NCBI GenBank assembly: GCA_022747635.1
Contig: JAKTNV010000017.1
Coordinates: forward strand, 620,001-684,000
DNA length: 64,000 nucleotides
From: Hetaerina americana
Taxonomy: Eukaryota > Arthropoda > Insecta > Odonata > Calopterygidae
Direction: 5' to 3'
The notes under the pieces are model-generated. The model had not been told where the DNA came from and searched no databases. It saw only the letters and a list, made by a program, of their open reading frames with translations. This document shows, piece after piece, positions 11,020 to 21,012 of this stretch (position 1 is its first letter; each line of letters opens with the position of its first letter). The position numbers and the translations under genes are program-made.

Positions 11020-11310
11020 AGAAATAAACCACTTACTTCAATGAACTTTTTTATTTTTCAATGGACCTAGTCTCCCTGTACACTATTACACTTGGTCCAG
11101 TGATGTTCTAATGTCTTGATCCAATCTCGAAAATTAGATTCCTTCAGGCCTGCAAAATACCTATCTACTTCAGTTGTTAGTTCTTTGTTTGAAGAGAATC
11201 TCCTTCCACCAAGGAAAATTTTGAGCTTCGAGAAGAAACGGAAATCTGATGGATTTTTTGGATATGATGAATTGAACCATTTATTTTCTCTTATTCCTTT
11301 TTGAAAAAAT
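11020..11310 (-). mobile_element. Mariner fossil, transposase C-terminus
   Basis: The minus strand reads, with stops, a transposase tail: ...LFKQRTNN..R.VFCRPEGI.FSRLDQDIRTSLDQV, matching the F(S/T)SNEEV...YFAGL..S.FRDGI..LEHRW.KC pattern of mariner C-termini, ending in a GDYVEK-like end at the low-coordinate side. No intact end or frame survives. Confidence 0.6.
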
Positions 11311-12005
11311 CATCCTTTCACCTTCCTCGCTGACCTTGCATCCACCCTTCATGCGTTTCTATCCCTTTTCCCTATATCCCTACCCGGATGAAAAGGTTTC
11401 CGAAGTTTGGTGGGTTTTCGTGCTAAAATGTTTGTCAATATAGAAATACGCACGCACAACATGAACACGCGCACACCCATACATATTTATGTGTTTACAC
11501 ACACGCAAGTACTAAACTTTTTAAAACAAAGAATGTCCGAATCACCTCATTGCTATTAAAGAACTTTTTTAACTGACTAGTATCATTTTCTCGGTAAAAA
11601 ATAGGCGTATTTTATTTTTTCAATTCCTACGAGGAGATTTTTTAAAGAATTTGACAGTTATCATTGAATTACTCTGCGAAAAGCCCATCACAGATTATCC
11701 TGCTTCCTCTCGATGGGAAATCAAATTCCAGGCAGCTGCATGACCGAGAGTGATGACTCTGGCGACATTTGGACCGCATTAAGTTTCAAAAGATGGTTTC
11801 ACTTATGACATCAGGAGATGGAGTCCCTTAGTCCCTTTCCCAATACCTTTGGGGTCACATCCCCAATTATGTTCTCGAAAAGTGTTCGTCCTCATTGCCC
11901 GTTCGTCGACCCCCAATCGCAAAACAATTTCTTCAACAAGGATCATTTAAAGCTGATAAAACCCCATTTAAGCTTTTATTTATCGGTATATTTCAAAATA
12001 CACAC

Positions 12006-12007
<2 letters not shown>
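11310..12007. other. Non-coding stretch, nothing recognised
   Basis: AT-rich sequence with a few CA/CACG-rich runs (11450-11510). No gene, RNA or transposon end was identified. Confidence 0.45.

Positions 12008-12075
<68 letters not shown>
12008..12075. repeat. (TA)n microsatellite
   Basis: About 34 uninterrupted TA units ending exactly where the full-length RTE element begins (12076). Confidence 0.98.
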
Positions 12076-12079
<4 letters not shown>

Positions 12080-12369
12080 CCCCGGACTACAACCTTGACG
12101 TGGTGGAAGGGCTTGTGCGTTCCGATGACCCCTAGAGCTGTGCTGGCGGGAGTAATAATTATTGCTCCTGGTAGGGTCACCCATGCCAGATAGGTCGAAG
12201 GTTAGGAGCCAGACGAAAGGTAGTCCACGCAGCGTCTGTTCCTCAGTGAGGCGGCTGCAATGGCGTCTGACCCCAGTGGGGCGGCCAGTAAGTGATGGTG
12301 TCACGTTAAAAACACTATTGAGGAAGGCAACGGGAAACCACCTCAATTATCATTCCCAAGAAAAAAAAT

Positions 12370-15342
12370 ATGATGAACAAGAGAGATATTTTGAGTCCTG
12401 GCAACCACGGGGCTCGGCCCAATCGGCCGTGTGTCGTGCCCGGCAGCGGGGGAGGCAAGGCTTCCGCGGTCGTCATCCCACGAAACCCTTGCAAGGGAAA
12501 ACCAGCAGCAGCAGGACAGAAGACGCAGGAGAAGACAAAATTAGTTAGAATAGGAACGTGGAATGTTAGGACAATGATGAGGACAGGGAAATTGGAGAAT
12601 GTTAAGCGAGAGATGGAAAGGGGAAATATAGATATTTTAGGTCTATGCGAGGTGAGATGGAAAGATAGCGGGGATTACTGGAGTGATAAGTATAGAATAA
12701 TATACAGCGGTGGGGACGAGAGCCAACGAGGGGTTGCCATAGTATTAAATGAAGAGGTAGGAAGAAGCGTAGTCAACATAGAGCAGGTAACGGATAGAAT
12801 ACTACTAGTGGAGATAAAAGCAGAACCGACGAACTTAGTTATTATTCAGGTATACATGCCACCGAGCAACCATAAGGAAGAAGAGGTCGATAAGATATAC
12901 GATCAGTTAGAGGACATGATCGCGTGTGTTCCTGCAGGGAAACATTTGATAGTGATGGGGGATTGGAATGCGACGGTAGGCGAAGGAAGAGATGGTGATG
13001 AGGTGGGCGACTACGGTTTGGGCACGAGGAATGACCGCGGGGAGAGAGCAGTTGAGTTCTGCAGGAGACAGGGGTTAGTCATCACCAACACTTGGTTTAG
13101 ACACCACAAAAGACGCAGGTATACATGGAAAATGCCAGGTGACTCAGGAAGATATCAGCTAGATTATATCCTGGTTAGACACAGGTTTAGGAATAGTGTG
13201 ATAAATTCCCACAGCTTTCCGGGAGCGGATGCGGACTCAGACCACAATTTAGTTGTTATGAAATGTAGCGTACGTTTCAAAAAGATAAGGCAGGGGCGGC
13301 GAGTTAGAAAATGGAATGTAGAAGCATTAAATGGGTTGAAAAGGAAGGAATACAAACAGGCGGTAGAGAAAATCATGGAGGATGGTAAAGGGCTTATTAC
13401 TATCGAAGAAAAATGGGAAATGATCAAAAAAGGGTTGTCTAAAGCCGCAAAAGACACTATTGGAACCGTTTACGCTAAAAGGACTAGGAAACCATGGATC
13501 ACGGATGAGATGATTACAAAGATGGATGAGCGGCGAAAATGGAAGAATATAAATACAGAATTAGGCAAAATGAAGTACAAAGAATTGAACAATAAATTGA
13601 GGCGGGCAACAAATAAGGCAAAAGACGCATGGTGGAAGACGCAGTGCGAGGATATGGAAAGTCTCCAGAGGAAGGGTGAAATCGGTGCGCTGTACAGCAA
13701 AGTTAAATCGTTATCGGGAAGTAAGAAAGGAAGAGCTATGCTAACAGTTAGCGATAAGGCGGGTAAGGTAATAGTTGACGCAGGAAAGATCCAAGAGAGA
13801 TGGAAGGAGTATATAGAAGAACTGTATAGTAAAGAACTCAGACCTACAAAGTTAGACATTGAAAAAGAAAATGACGTAGAGGAAGACAGCTTAGGTCCAG
13901 GCATACTAGACAATGAGATAGAAAGGGCATTAAGGGAGATGAAACTAAAAAAGGCCGTGGGGGTAGATAACATTCCCGTGGAACTTTTAAAATGCTTAGG
14001 GAAATGTGGGAGGAAGAGGCTATATGGGCTGATCCGTAGCATTTATGAGGAGGGAATCTGGCCGGAAGACTTTGTGAGAGCAGTTTTAGTTCCGATTCCG
14101 AAAAAGGTAAAGGCCACGTCATGTGAGGACTATAGGACAATTAGTTTGATATCCCACGCAGCTAAAGTTGTTCTCAGGATCATAAACAAAAGGATAGAGA
14201 GTAGGGCAAATGATTACTTAGGGGATGATCAGTTTGGGTTTAGGAAGGGGAGAGGTACGCGTGATGCCATTGCAGTAATGAGATTATTAATCGAGAGGAA
14301 TATAGAACACAACCAGGAGGTATTTGCCTGTTTCGTAGATTTCGAAAAAGCGTTTGATAGAGTGAATTGGGAAAAACTAATGAGTATTCTGCAGAAAATA
14401 GGAATAGATTGGAGGGAAAGGAGGCTAATCCGCAACCTGTACATGTCTCAGACTGCTCAGGTGCGGGTGGGAAACGGGGAGTCAGGATGGGCAGTGTTAG
14501 GAAGGGGTGTAAGGCAGGGTTGCCCATTATCACCGTTGCTGTTCAACCTGTATGCAGAGGAAATGATCAAAGAGGCATGGGAAGAACTAGAGGTAGGAAT
14601 GAAAGTGGGCGGGGAATTCGTAAAATCAGTTAGGTTTGCTGATGACCAAGCTTTAGTTTGTCAGTCAGCCAAGGGGCTGCAAGCATTGCTGAGTGAATTG
14701 GAAATTCAGTGCGACAGGTATGGGATGAGAATCAACATTAATAAAACAAAGGTTATGCGATTTTCTAGAAAGAAAAAGGGCAAGCTTAACATTAAAATAG
14801 GAGGGCAAAAACTAGAGCAGGTAGAACAGTTTACGTATCTCGGTAGTGTTTTGGACCAACACGGTCAAAGTAGTAGGGACGTAAGGAGAAGAATTGCGCT
14901 AGGCAAAGAGGCTTTCACGAGGAGGAGGGAGTTGATGACGGGGACTTTGAGTAAGGATGTTAAGAAAAGACTCGTAAAAACTTTGATATGGAGCGTAGCT
15001 ATGTACGGCGCGGAAACGTGGTCATTGAAGCAGGAGGATAGACGTAGACTGGAGGCTTTTGAAATGTGGGTGTGGAGAAGAATGGAGAAGGTGAAATGGA
15101 CAGAGAAGAAAACAAATGAGGAAGTACTTGGTATGGTGGGCGAAGAGAGGGGTTTGTTGGGAGCAATCCTATGGAGGCAGGAAAAGTGGATGAAGGGGGT
15201 TTTGACCGGCAGTGGGATGTTGAAGACTGTGATAGAGGGTAGAATGTTGGGCAAAAGAGGAAAGGGAAGGAACAGGATAGGGATGTTGGACGGGATGAAG
15301 GGCGGAAGAAAGTACTCAGAGATGAAGAGGGACCTGGTGTAG
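12370..15342 (+). CDS. RTE endonuclease-reverse transcriptase polyprotein, intact (990 aa)
   Basis: The protein nicks target DNA and copies the element RNA at the nick. Residues ~60-295 are an apurinic/apyrimidinic-type endonuclease with the expected residues visible: TWN (N65), CEVRW (E94), VYMPP (Y162), GDWNA (D198, N200), QLDYI and SDH (D291, H292). The linker at 300-500 is basic. The reverse transcriptase follows: PIPKK (~575), YRTISL (~588), FGFRKGRGTRD (~622), CFVDFEKAFD (D657), RQGCPLSP (~715) and RFADDQ (D758, D759). The C-terminal part has AMYGAETW and the FEMWVWRRM segment seen in RTE/BovB proteins. No stop or frameshift interrupts it, so it may still be functional. The ATG at 12370 or 12373 is the first in frame. 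Confidence 0.93.
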   Translation: MMNKRDILSPGNHGARPNRPCVVPGSGGGKASAVVIPRNPCKGKPAAAGQKTQEKTKLVRIGTWNVRTMMRTGKLENVKREMERGNIDILGLCEVRWKDSGDYWSDKYRIIYSGGDESQRGVAIVLNEEVGRSVVNIEQVTDRILLVEIKAEPTNLVIIQVYMPPSNHKEEEVDKIYDQLEDMIACVPAGKHLIVMGDWNATVGEGRDGDEVGDYGLGTRNDRGERAVEFCRRQGLVITNTWFRHHKRRRYTWKMPGDSGRYQLDYILVRHRFRNSVINSHSFPGADADSDHNLVVMKCSVRFKKIRQGRRVRKWNVEALNGLKRKEYKQAVEKIMEDGKGLITIEEKWEMIKKGLSKAAKDTIGTVYAKRTRKPWITDEMITKMDERRKWKNINTELGKMKYKELNNKLRRATNKAKDAWWKTQCEDMESLQRKGEIGALYSKVKSLSGSKKGRAMLTVSDKAGKVIVDAGKIQERWKEYIEELYSKELRPTKLDIEKENDVEEDSLGPGILDNEIERALREMKLKKAVGVDNIPVELLKCLGKCGRKRLYGLIRSIYEEGIWPEDFVRAVLVPIPKKVKATSCEDYRTISLISHAAKVVLRIINKRIESRANDYLGDDQFGFRKGRGTRDAIAVMRLLIERNIEHNQEVFACFVDFEKAFDRVNWEKLMSILQKIGIDWRERRLIRNLYMSQTAQVRVGNGESGWAVLGRGVRQGCPLSPLLFNLYAEEMIKEAWEELEVGMKVGGEFVKSVRFADDQALVCQSAKGLQALLSELEIQCDRYGMRININKTKVMRFSRKKKGKLNIKIGGQKLEQVEQFTYLGSVLDQHGQSSRDVRRRIALGKEAFTRRRELMTGTLSKDVKKRLVKTLIWSVAMYGAETWSLKQEDRRRLEAFEMWVWRRMEKVKWTEKKTNEEVLGMVGEERGLLGAILWRQEKWMKGVLTGSGMLKTVIEGRMLGKRGKGRNRIGMLDGMKGGRKYSEMKRDLV

Positions 15343-15438
15343 AGTAGAATTTAGGGTTGTGTTTTGTTAGTAGCCACAAAATATTTGTTTGGTAGTTGTG
15401 TCCATCGAAAAACCTACCTTAACCGGTAGATTTCCTTA

Positions 15439-15447
<9 letters not shown>
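15343..15447 (+). promoter_or_regulatory. RTE 3' tail with terminal hairpin
   Basis: Shared between copies at 15343, 24375, 32270 and 8258 (minus). It ends with TACCTTAACCGGTAGATT, able to form a TACC/GGTA stem, then an A-rich run. In RTE elements the 3' end is what the reverse transcriptase recognises; assigning that role to this hairpin is inference. Confidence 0.55.
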
Positions 15448-15494
<47 letters not shown>

Positions 15495-15570
15495 GCACAC
15501 ACGCTTGCGCACTCACACACACACACATATACATATATATATATATATACACACACACATCTATATATAA
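15448..15570. repeat. (TA)n/(CA)n compound microsatellite
   Basis: TA run (15448-15486), then CACA-rich and further TA runs. It is continuous with the 3' end of the intact RTE and probably extends its terminal simple repeat. Confidence 0.95.
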
Positions 15571-15674
15571 CACTTATGTGAAAGTCTCACGGATGTGAAT
15601 AATTATGTATATGAAGTTAGCACTTGTGGACAAAGACAAAAACACAGAAACATACCAAAAAAGAAAAAAAGCTC

Positions 15675-15720
15675 AATAGTTTTCGAATTGTCGGTGGTCC
15701 AAGCCACCTTTCGCAAAGAA
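15675..15720 (-). other. Hairpin resembling a decayed Penelope/hammerhead end
   Basis: GGTGGTCCAAGCCACC (15693-15708) is a perfect stem-loop. On the minus strand it is preceded by GCGAAA and followed by GACAATTCGAAAAC. The layout recalls CTGA..GA-stem-CGAAAC ends of Penelope-like elements but lacks an intact CTGATGA core. Low confidence. Confidence 0.25.
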
Positions 15721-15904
15721 GAGAAGGAAGGAACTAAGGAAAAGGAGGGGCTGGATACGCTGGATGGAAGGGGAAGTAGGGGAAAGGTTTACGAGGGGAA
15801 GAGTTAAGAGGGGGATTTTTAGAAGTGTGGAGATAATATGGAAAGTGTTGGGAGCGGAGGGGGGATGAAAATATGTGAAGATCGGGGAAATTAATGTCTA
15901 ATAT

Positions 15905-16300
15905 TGATACCTGGGTAATTCCAGAAATCCAGGAGACAGATAAACGCCTGCTCTATTGTTTTAAGTTTCGTTTCCTGCCCCATCCTTTTTTACCATAGTC
16001 TGGCTTGTTCTCTTCCCACCTTAAACGGGTCCCAGTTTAATTCCTCTAGAAGGCCTGTCGCACTTGTCACCTTATAGTAAAAAATTCTGATGAATCTGGC
16101 GGATTTTCTCTGGACCTTATCAAACTCTTTTTACCACAATTTCTACCAAGGATTACAAACAATTGCGGCGTATTCTAAATGTAGCCTAATTAGAAGGACA
16201 TGGAATTCCTCTTTTACTTTCCCATTACATTTCCCTACCACCCGTTTTATGAAGTCGAGCTTCCTTAAAGCGGATCCGCATATTATCCTGATCAGCAATA
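15905..16300 (-). pseudogene. CR1/Jockey-like non-LTR reverse transcriptase C-terminal fragment
   Basis: The minus strand reads CLEYAAIVCNPW...EFDKVQRKSARFI...YYKVTSATGLLEELNWDPFKVGREQARLW. This matches the ILEYxxxVWxPxxxxxIxxIExVQRRAARFxxxxYxxxSSVTxMLxxLxWxxLxxRRxxARLxMxYK region after the palm in CR1/Jockey-type LINEs. There are at least four stops or missing residues, so it is a dead fragment. It abuts the RTE remnant that starts at about 16302. Confidence 0.75.
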
Positions 16301-16301
16301 T

Positions 16302-18062
16302 AGACAGCAGGAGCACCAAAGTAGCAGAAGAAGAACACCGAATTAGTTAGAATAGGAACTTGGAATGTTAGCATAATGCTGTGGACAGAAATATTATAGA
16401 ATATAAAGCGAGAGATGGAAAGAGGACAAATGGATATTTTAGGTCTCCACGAGATGAGATGGAAGGATAGCGGGAATTATTGAGCGATTGTTGTAGAGTA
16501 ATATATAGCGGAGGGGACGAGAGCCAGCGAGGGTTTTCCATAATATTGAATAAAAAGGTAGGAAGTAGCGTAGCCAACATAGAGCAAACAACGGATAGAA
16601 TGAGAATAGTCGAAGTGAAAGCGGAACCGACAAACTTGATCATTATTCAGCCATACTCGTATATGCCACTGAGCAATTATAAGGAGGAAGAAGTTGATAT
16701 GGTATACCATCAGTTAGAAGATATACGTGCGTTCCTGCAGGGAAACATATGATAGTGATGGAGGATTGGAATGCGATGGTCGGCAAAGGAAGAGATGCTG
16801 ATGAGGTGGGGGACCACGGTTAAGGCACGAAGAATTACGGTGGGGAGAAAGCAATTGAGTTCTGCAGGAGACGTGGCTCAATCATCGCCAACACTTGGTT
16901 TAGACCCCACAAAAGGCGTAGGTATTTATGGAAAATGCCAGGGGACTCAGAAAGATATCAGTTAGATTATATTATGGTTAAGCTAAGATTTAGGAACAGC
17001 GTAATCAATCACAGCTTCCCGGGAGCGGATGTGGACTCTGGTCACAATTTAGTAATTATGAAATGTAGCGTCCGATTCAAAAAGATTAGGCTGGGGAGGC
17101 GGGTTAGGAAATGAAATGTAGAAGCAAAAACTGTATTGAAATGGAAGGAGTATCAGCAGGCTGTGGAGAAAATCATGAGTGAGGGAAAGAAGCTGAATAA
17201 TATCAAGGAAAATGAGAGTGCATCAAAAGAGGAATATCAAAAGCAGCAAAAGAAACTAGAGGAACTGTTAATAGGAAAAGGACAAGGGAACCATGGATCA
17301 TGCATGAGATGATTTGAAAGATGGATGAGAGAAGACAATGGAATAAGGCAAACACAGAGTTAGGCAAAAGAAAGTACAAAGAGCTTACTAATAAATTGAG
17401 ACGGGCAACCAATAAAGCAAAAGTAGCATGATGGAAGACGCAGTGCGAGGATATGGAAAGTTTTCAGAGGTGTGAAATTGGCTAATCCGCTTCCTGTACA
17501 TGTCTCAAGACTGCTCAGTTGCGAGTGGGGAACGGAGAGTCCAGACGGGCAGTTTTAGGAAGAGGAATAAGACAGTTGGGTTTTCCATTATCACCTCTGT
17601 TGTTCAACGTATATGTGGAAGAAATAGTTATTGAGGCATGGAAAGAACTGGAGATAGGAATGAAAGTCGGCGGAGAAGTCATAAAGTCAGTAAGGCTTGC
17701 TGGTGACTAAGCTCTAGTTTGTCAGTCAGCCGAGGGGTTGCAAGCATTGCTGAGTGAATTGAAAATTCAGTGTAATATGGAATGATATAGGATGAGAATC
17801 AACATACATGAAACAAAGGTTATGCGCTTTTCCAGGAGGAGAAAGGCTAAGTTAAACGCTAAAATATAAGGGCAAAACAGGTGGAACAGTATAGGTATCT
17901 CGAAAGTGTTTTGGACCAAATGGCAAAGTAGTAGGGACATAAGGAGAAGAATTGCGCTGGGCAAAGAGGCTTTCACAAGAAAGTGGGAATTGATGACAGG
18001 GGCATTAAGTAAAGATGTTAAGAAAAGACTTGTTCAAGCTTTGATATGGAGCCTGGTTATGA
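16302..18062 (+). mobile_element. Degraded RTE copy with internal deletion
   Basis: Matches the RTE from just upstream of TWN (NRNLEC.H.A) through the endonuclease and basic linker to ~17465. It then jumps ~760 bp of element sequence to the reverse transcriptase block LIRFLYMSQDCSVASGE, continuing to ...LIWSLVMNG at 18062. Many frameshifts and stops. The 3' tail is missing; at 18063 the sequence switches to endonuclease coding sequence of another copy. Confidence 0.88.
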
Positions 18063-19279
18063 ACGGATGGAAGGATAGCGGGGATTACTGGAGCGATCGT
18101 TATAGAGCACTACACAGCGGTGGGGAAGAGAGCCGGCGAGGTTTGGCAATAGCAGAGCAGGTAAGAGTATGTAGTATAGGGTGAATGATAGAATATGTTT
18201 AGAGGAGTTGAAATTTGAACCAAAAACTTCGTCATGATTAGGGTCTGCGTGCCAACAAGTAACCGTAGGGAGAAAGAAGTAGACAGGGTAAACAATCAGT
18301 TAGAGGAAATTATTGCGGTTGTACTTGGAAAGAAGCATTCGATACTGATGGAGGTTTGTAATGCGAAGGTAGGTGAAGGAAGAAATGGTAGGGAGGGGGC
18401 TACTACGATTTAGGAACCAGAAATAACGAGGGGATTCTACAAGAACAATGGAGTTCTACTAGAGAAATGGCCTAATCATTATAAGCTGTTGATTTAAACG
18501 CCGCAATGGACGTTGGCATGTTTGGAAAATGACCTGGGGCTCAGAAAGATATCAGTTAAACTAAATCATAACTAGGCACAGTTTTAGGAAAAGTGTAAGG
18601 AATTCACACAGTTTCCAAAGAGCTGATGCGGATTCCGATCATATTTTAGTACTTTTGAAGTGTAATGCTAGGTTCGAAAAAATAAAACGGAATAATGATG
18701 AGATTATGAAATGTTGAAGCACTCCACAGGACAAAAAGAAAGTACTACCAAGAGGCAGATTTAAAATATTTGAATGATGAGGGAGACGGCAAAAGTAGAG
18801 GCAAAATTGCCAAGTGTCACAGAAGGGATGTCAAAAACCGAGGACAAAACTATTTAAACAGTGAATAAGGAAATGCCGAGGAAACCATGGATTAATGATG
18901 ATTAAGATGATTAAGAAGATAGGAAAGAAGGAAATTGAAGAACGTAAATACAGATATAGGCAGAAGTAAGTATTTATGATGTAGATATTAATTAAAGCAG
19001 GAAAAAATAGAGTAAAAGAAGCGTGGTAGAAGATGCAGTGAGAGAACCTTGCAAAGGGAGGGTGAAATTAGTGATCTGTTCAGGAAGCTGAAAGCATTGC
19101 AAGGGAAAAGAGGGAACGATTCGTTCACAATATCAAATATGTACCGGGAGAATCATTAATTTTACCATGAGAGGTGAAAAGAAAAAATAGAGATGGAACA
19201 TGGTAAAGATATTAGGCCAGCAGGTTTAGATATAGGTATAGAATATAAGGTAAATGGGGATATCTTCGGTCCAGATATA
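18063..19279 (+). mobile_element. Degraded RTE copy, left part (before mariner)
   Basis: Begins at WKDSGDYWSDRYRALHSGGEESRRG, internal to the endonuclease, and runs through the basic linker with heavy decay to ...FGPDI at 19279. It is interrupted by the mariner 19280-20608 and resumes at 20611. More diverged from the intact element than the 21105 copy, hence older. Confidence 0.85.
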
Positions 19280-20608
19280 CTACCTTGATCAAAAAGTTCC
19301 CGGAATAACCACCGTGTGGCGCTCCCATCGTTCCGATTTGAGTTCTGTTTTTTTTGTTAAATTGGTACATCTGTTGTTGATATTCCCTTTAAATCTTAGT
19401 GTCATAACTTGACATTTGCAAAAGTTACGGTCGGTTTTCGGTATGTCCATCAGTGCTTCCTGCGATTTTTCCATTACTTCCTCTCGGCTGCTAAAACGCG
19501 TTCCCCGTAATGGTTTTTTAACTCGATTGAACAGAAAGAAGTCACAGGGAGCCAAATCAGGTGAATTCGGTGGCTGTTGGATGGTATTTGTTGCATTTTT
19601 AGTCAAAAAATTACGAATAATGATAGCACTGTGCGACGGTGCGTTATCATGGTGCAAAATCCACGAGTTTTCTGCCCACATTTCTGGTCTCTTTCGGCGA
19701 ATTGCTTCACGCAAACGTCTCATAACGCCCAAATAATACTCTTTGTTTACTGTCTGGCCTTCTGGCAAAAATTCATGATGCACTACACCGTTGTAATCCA
19801 TGAAAACCGTCAGCATTGCCTTCTTTTTTGACTGAAAACGACGTGGTTTTTTTGGTCTCGGCTCATTTGGTGAACGCCATTCACTTGCCTGATGTCTGGA
19901 TTGCGTGTCGTACTCATAAACCCACGTCTCGTCTCCAGTAATGATCCTTTTGATGAATGTGGGATCGGATTCAGCCTCGCAAATCATGTCTTTTGCGACG
20001 TCAACACGGTCTCTTTTTTGCATGAAATTGAGGTCTTTTGGCACCAACTTTGCTGCTACACGACGGAAACCCAAATCATTAACCACAATGTCTTGGGCGG
20101 ATCCATAGGCAATGTTCAAGTCCTCCGCTATTTCTCTGATGGTTAATTTGCGGTTATTGACCAACATTTCTTTTACTTTATCAATTTTTTCACCGACTTT
20201 TGATGTCGATGGTCTGCCACTGCGTTCATCATCTTCGATTGACTCACGACCACTTCTGAACCGCTCGTGCCACTGGTAAACGACCGTTTTTTTTAGAGAA
20301 TTGTTGCCGAAACACTTTTCCAACATTTCCAACGTCCGTGCGCCACTAAATCCGTTTTTTACGCAAAATTTAATACAAGTTCGTTGTTGCAAATTTAAAT
20401 CCATTTCTGCAATTGTAAAAAATCGCCAACACACACAGAGATAGATGTACTCTTGGCTACGTAACTTTTGCAAATGTCAAGTTATGACACTAAGATTTAA
20501 AGGGAATATCAACAACAGATGTACCAATTTAACAAAAAAAACAGAACTCAAATCGGAACGATGGGAGCGCCACACGGTGGTTATTCCGGGAACTTTTTGA
20601 TCAAGGAG
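19280..20608 (-). mobile_element. Near-intact mariner with long terminal inverted repeats
   Basis: Termini are perfect inverted repeats of about 147 bp (19283-19429 and 20460-20606), with outer ends CTACCTTGATC and GATCAAGGAG. TA dinucleotides at 19278-19279 and 20609-20610 are the expected target duplication. Removing the element and one TA restores the RTE reading ...GPDILVYEKEGAL..., which corresponds to GPGILDNEIERAL in the intact RTE. Long perfect repeats imply a recent insertion or recent repair. Confidence 0.95.
19289..20404 (-). CDS. Mariner transposase (DD34D), uninterrupted, 371 aa
   Basis: Cut-and-paste transposase. From MDLNLQQRTC, residues ~1-110 hold two helix-turn-helix motifs; KLVPKDL (~119-125) stands where mariners have WVPHEL. 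Catalytic aspartates are D158 (GDETWVYEYD), D253 (HHDNAPSHSA) and D288 (PDLAPCDFF), with exactly 34 residues between the last two, as in mariner. NSPDLAP replaces the common YSPDLAP. The start at 20404 was chosen because the 23 codons upstream (to 20473) lie partly in the terminal repeat and are unlike any transposase. The last ~46 codons are read inside the terminal repeat, giving a tail longer than usual (mariner is ~345 aa). No stop or frameshift. Confidence 0.93.
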   Translation of the reverse strand: MDLNLQQRTCIKFCVKNGFSGARTLEMLEKCFGNNSLKKTVVYQWHERFRSGRESIEDDERSGRPSTSKVGEKIDKVKEMLVNNRKLTIREIAEDLNIAYGSAQDIVVNDLGFRRVAAKLVPKDLNFMQKRDRVDVAKDMICEAESDPTFIKRIITGDETWVYEYDTQSRHQASEWRSPNEPRPKKPRRFQSKKKAMLTVFMDYNGVVHHEFLPEGQTVNKEYYLGVMRRLREAIRRKRPEMWAENSWILHHDNAPSHSAIIIRNFLTKNATNTIQQPPNSPDLAPCDFFLFNRVKKPLRGTRFSSREEVMEKSQEALMDIPKTDRNFCKCQVMTLRFKGNINNRCTNLTKKTELKSERWERHTVVIPGTF

Positions 20609-20610
20609 TA

Positions 20611-21012
20611 CTTGTTTACGAGAAAGAAGGGGCCTTAATAGAAGTGAAATCAAATAAGCTCTAGGGATAGATAACATTCCCCCAGAACTACTTAAATATT
20701 TAAGCTAACGTAGAAAGAAGAGCTTTCAAAGGTTTATTGGTAACATTTATGTTGGAGGATTTTGGCCCGGAACGTAGTCAGAAGGCGTTAGTTACCATCC
20801 CAAAACAGGGGAAGTCATTCGTATGCGGGGATCATTGAACAATAAGTTTGATTTCAATCTCACATAAGGTGGTACTTTCAATTACTAATAAAAGGATGGA
20901 GAGGAGGACAAATTATTATTAAAAAGGTCAGTTTGTGTTCAGGAATGGGAGAGGTACATATGATTCCATAGCAGTAAGGAAGTCACTAATAGAGCGGAAC
21001 ATACATATATAC

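Larger units (their letters stand above)
12076..15447 (+). mobile_element. Full-length RTE-clade non-LTR retrotransposon
   Basis: The left end (CCCTCCCCGGACTACAACC) is shared at the same position by the copies at 223 and 21105, so it is the true 5' end. A ~294-bp 5' UTR containing GAAGGCAACGGGAAACC precedes a single long ORF (12370-15342). A ~100-bp 3' tail ends with a TACCTTAACCGGTA hairpin, poly(A) and TA repeats. The short tail, simple-repeat terminus and protein architecture (apurinic-type endonuclease then reverse transcriptase, no gag ORF or RNase H) fit the RTE/BovB clade. TA arrays lie on both sides, which hides any target duplication. Confidence 0.93.

Noticed and set aside
11980..12135. 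Tyr-Ile repeat proteins on both strands (also at 21 kb, 24.5 kb and 62.7-63.1 kb)
   Set aside because: Translations of (TA)n microsatellites.
13164..14140. Long minus-strand open frames (up to 190 codons) inside the RTE
   Set aside because: Antisense shadows of the endonuclease/reverse transcriptase ORF. The purine-rich sense strand leaves the antisense with few stops.
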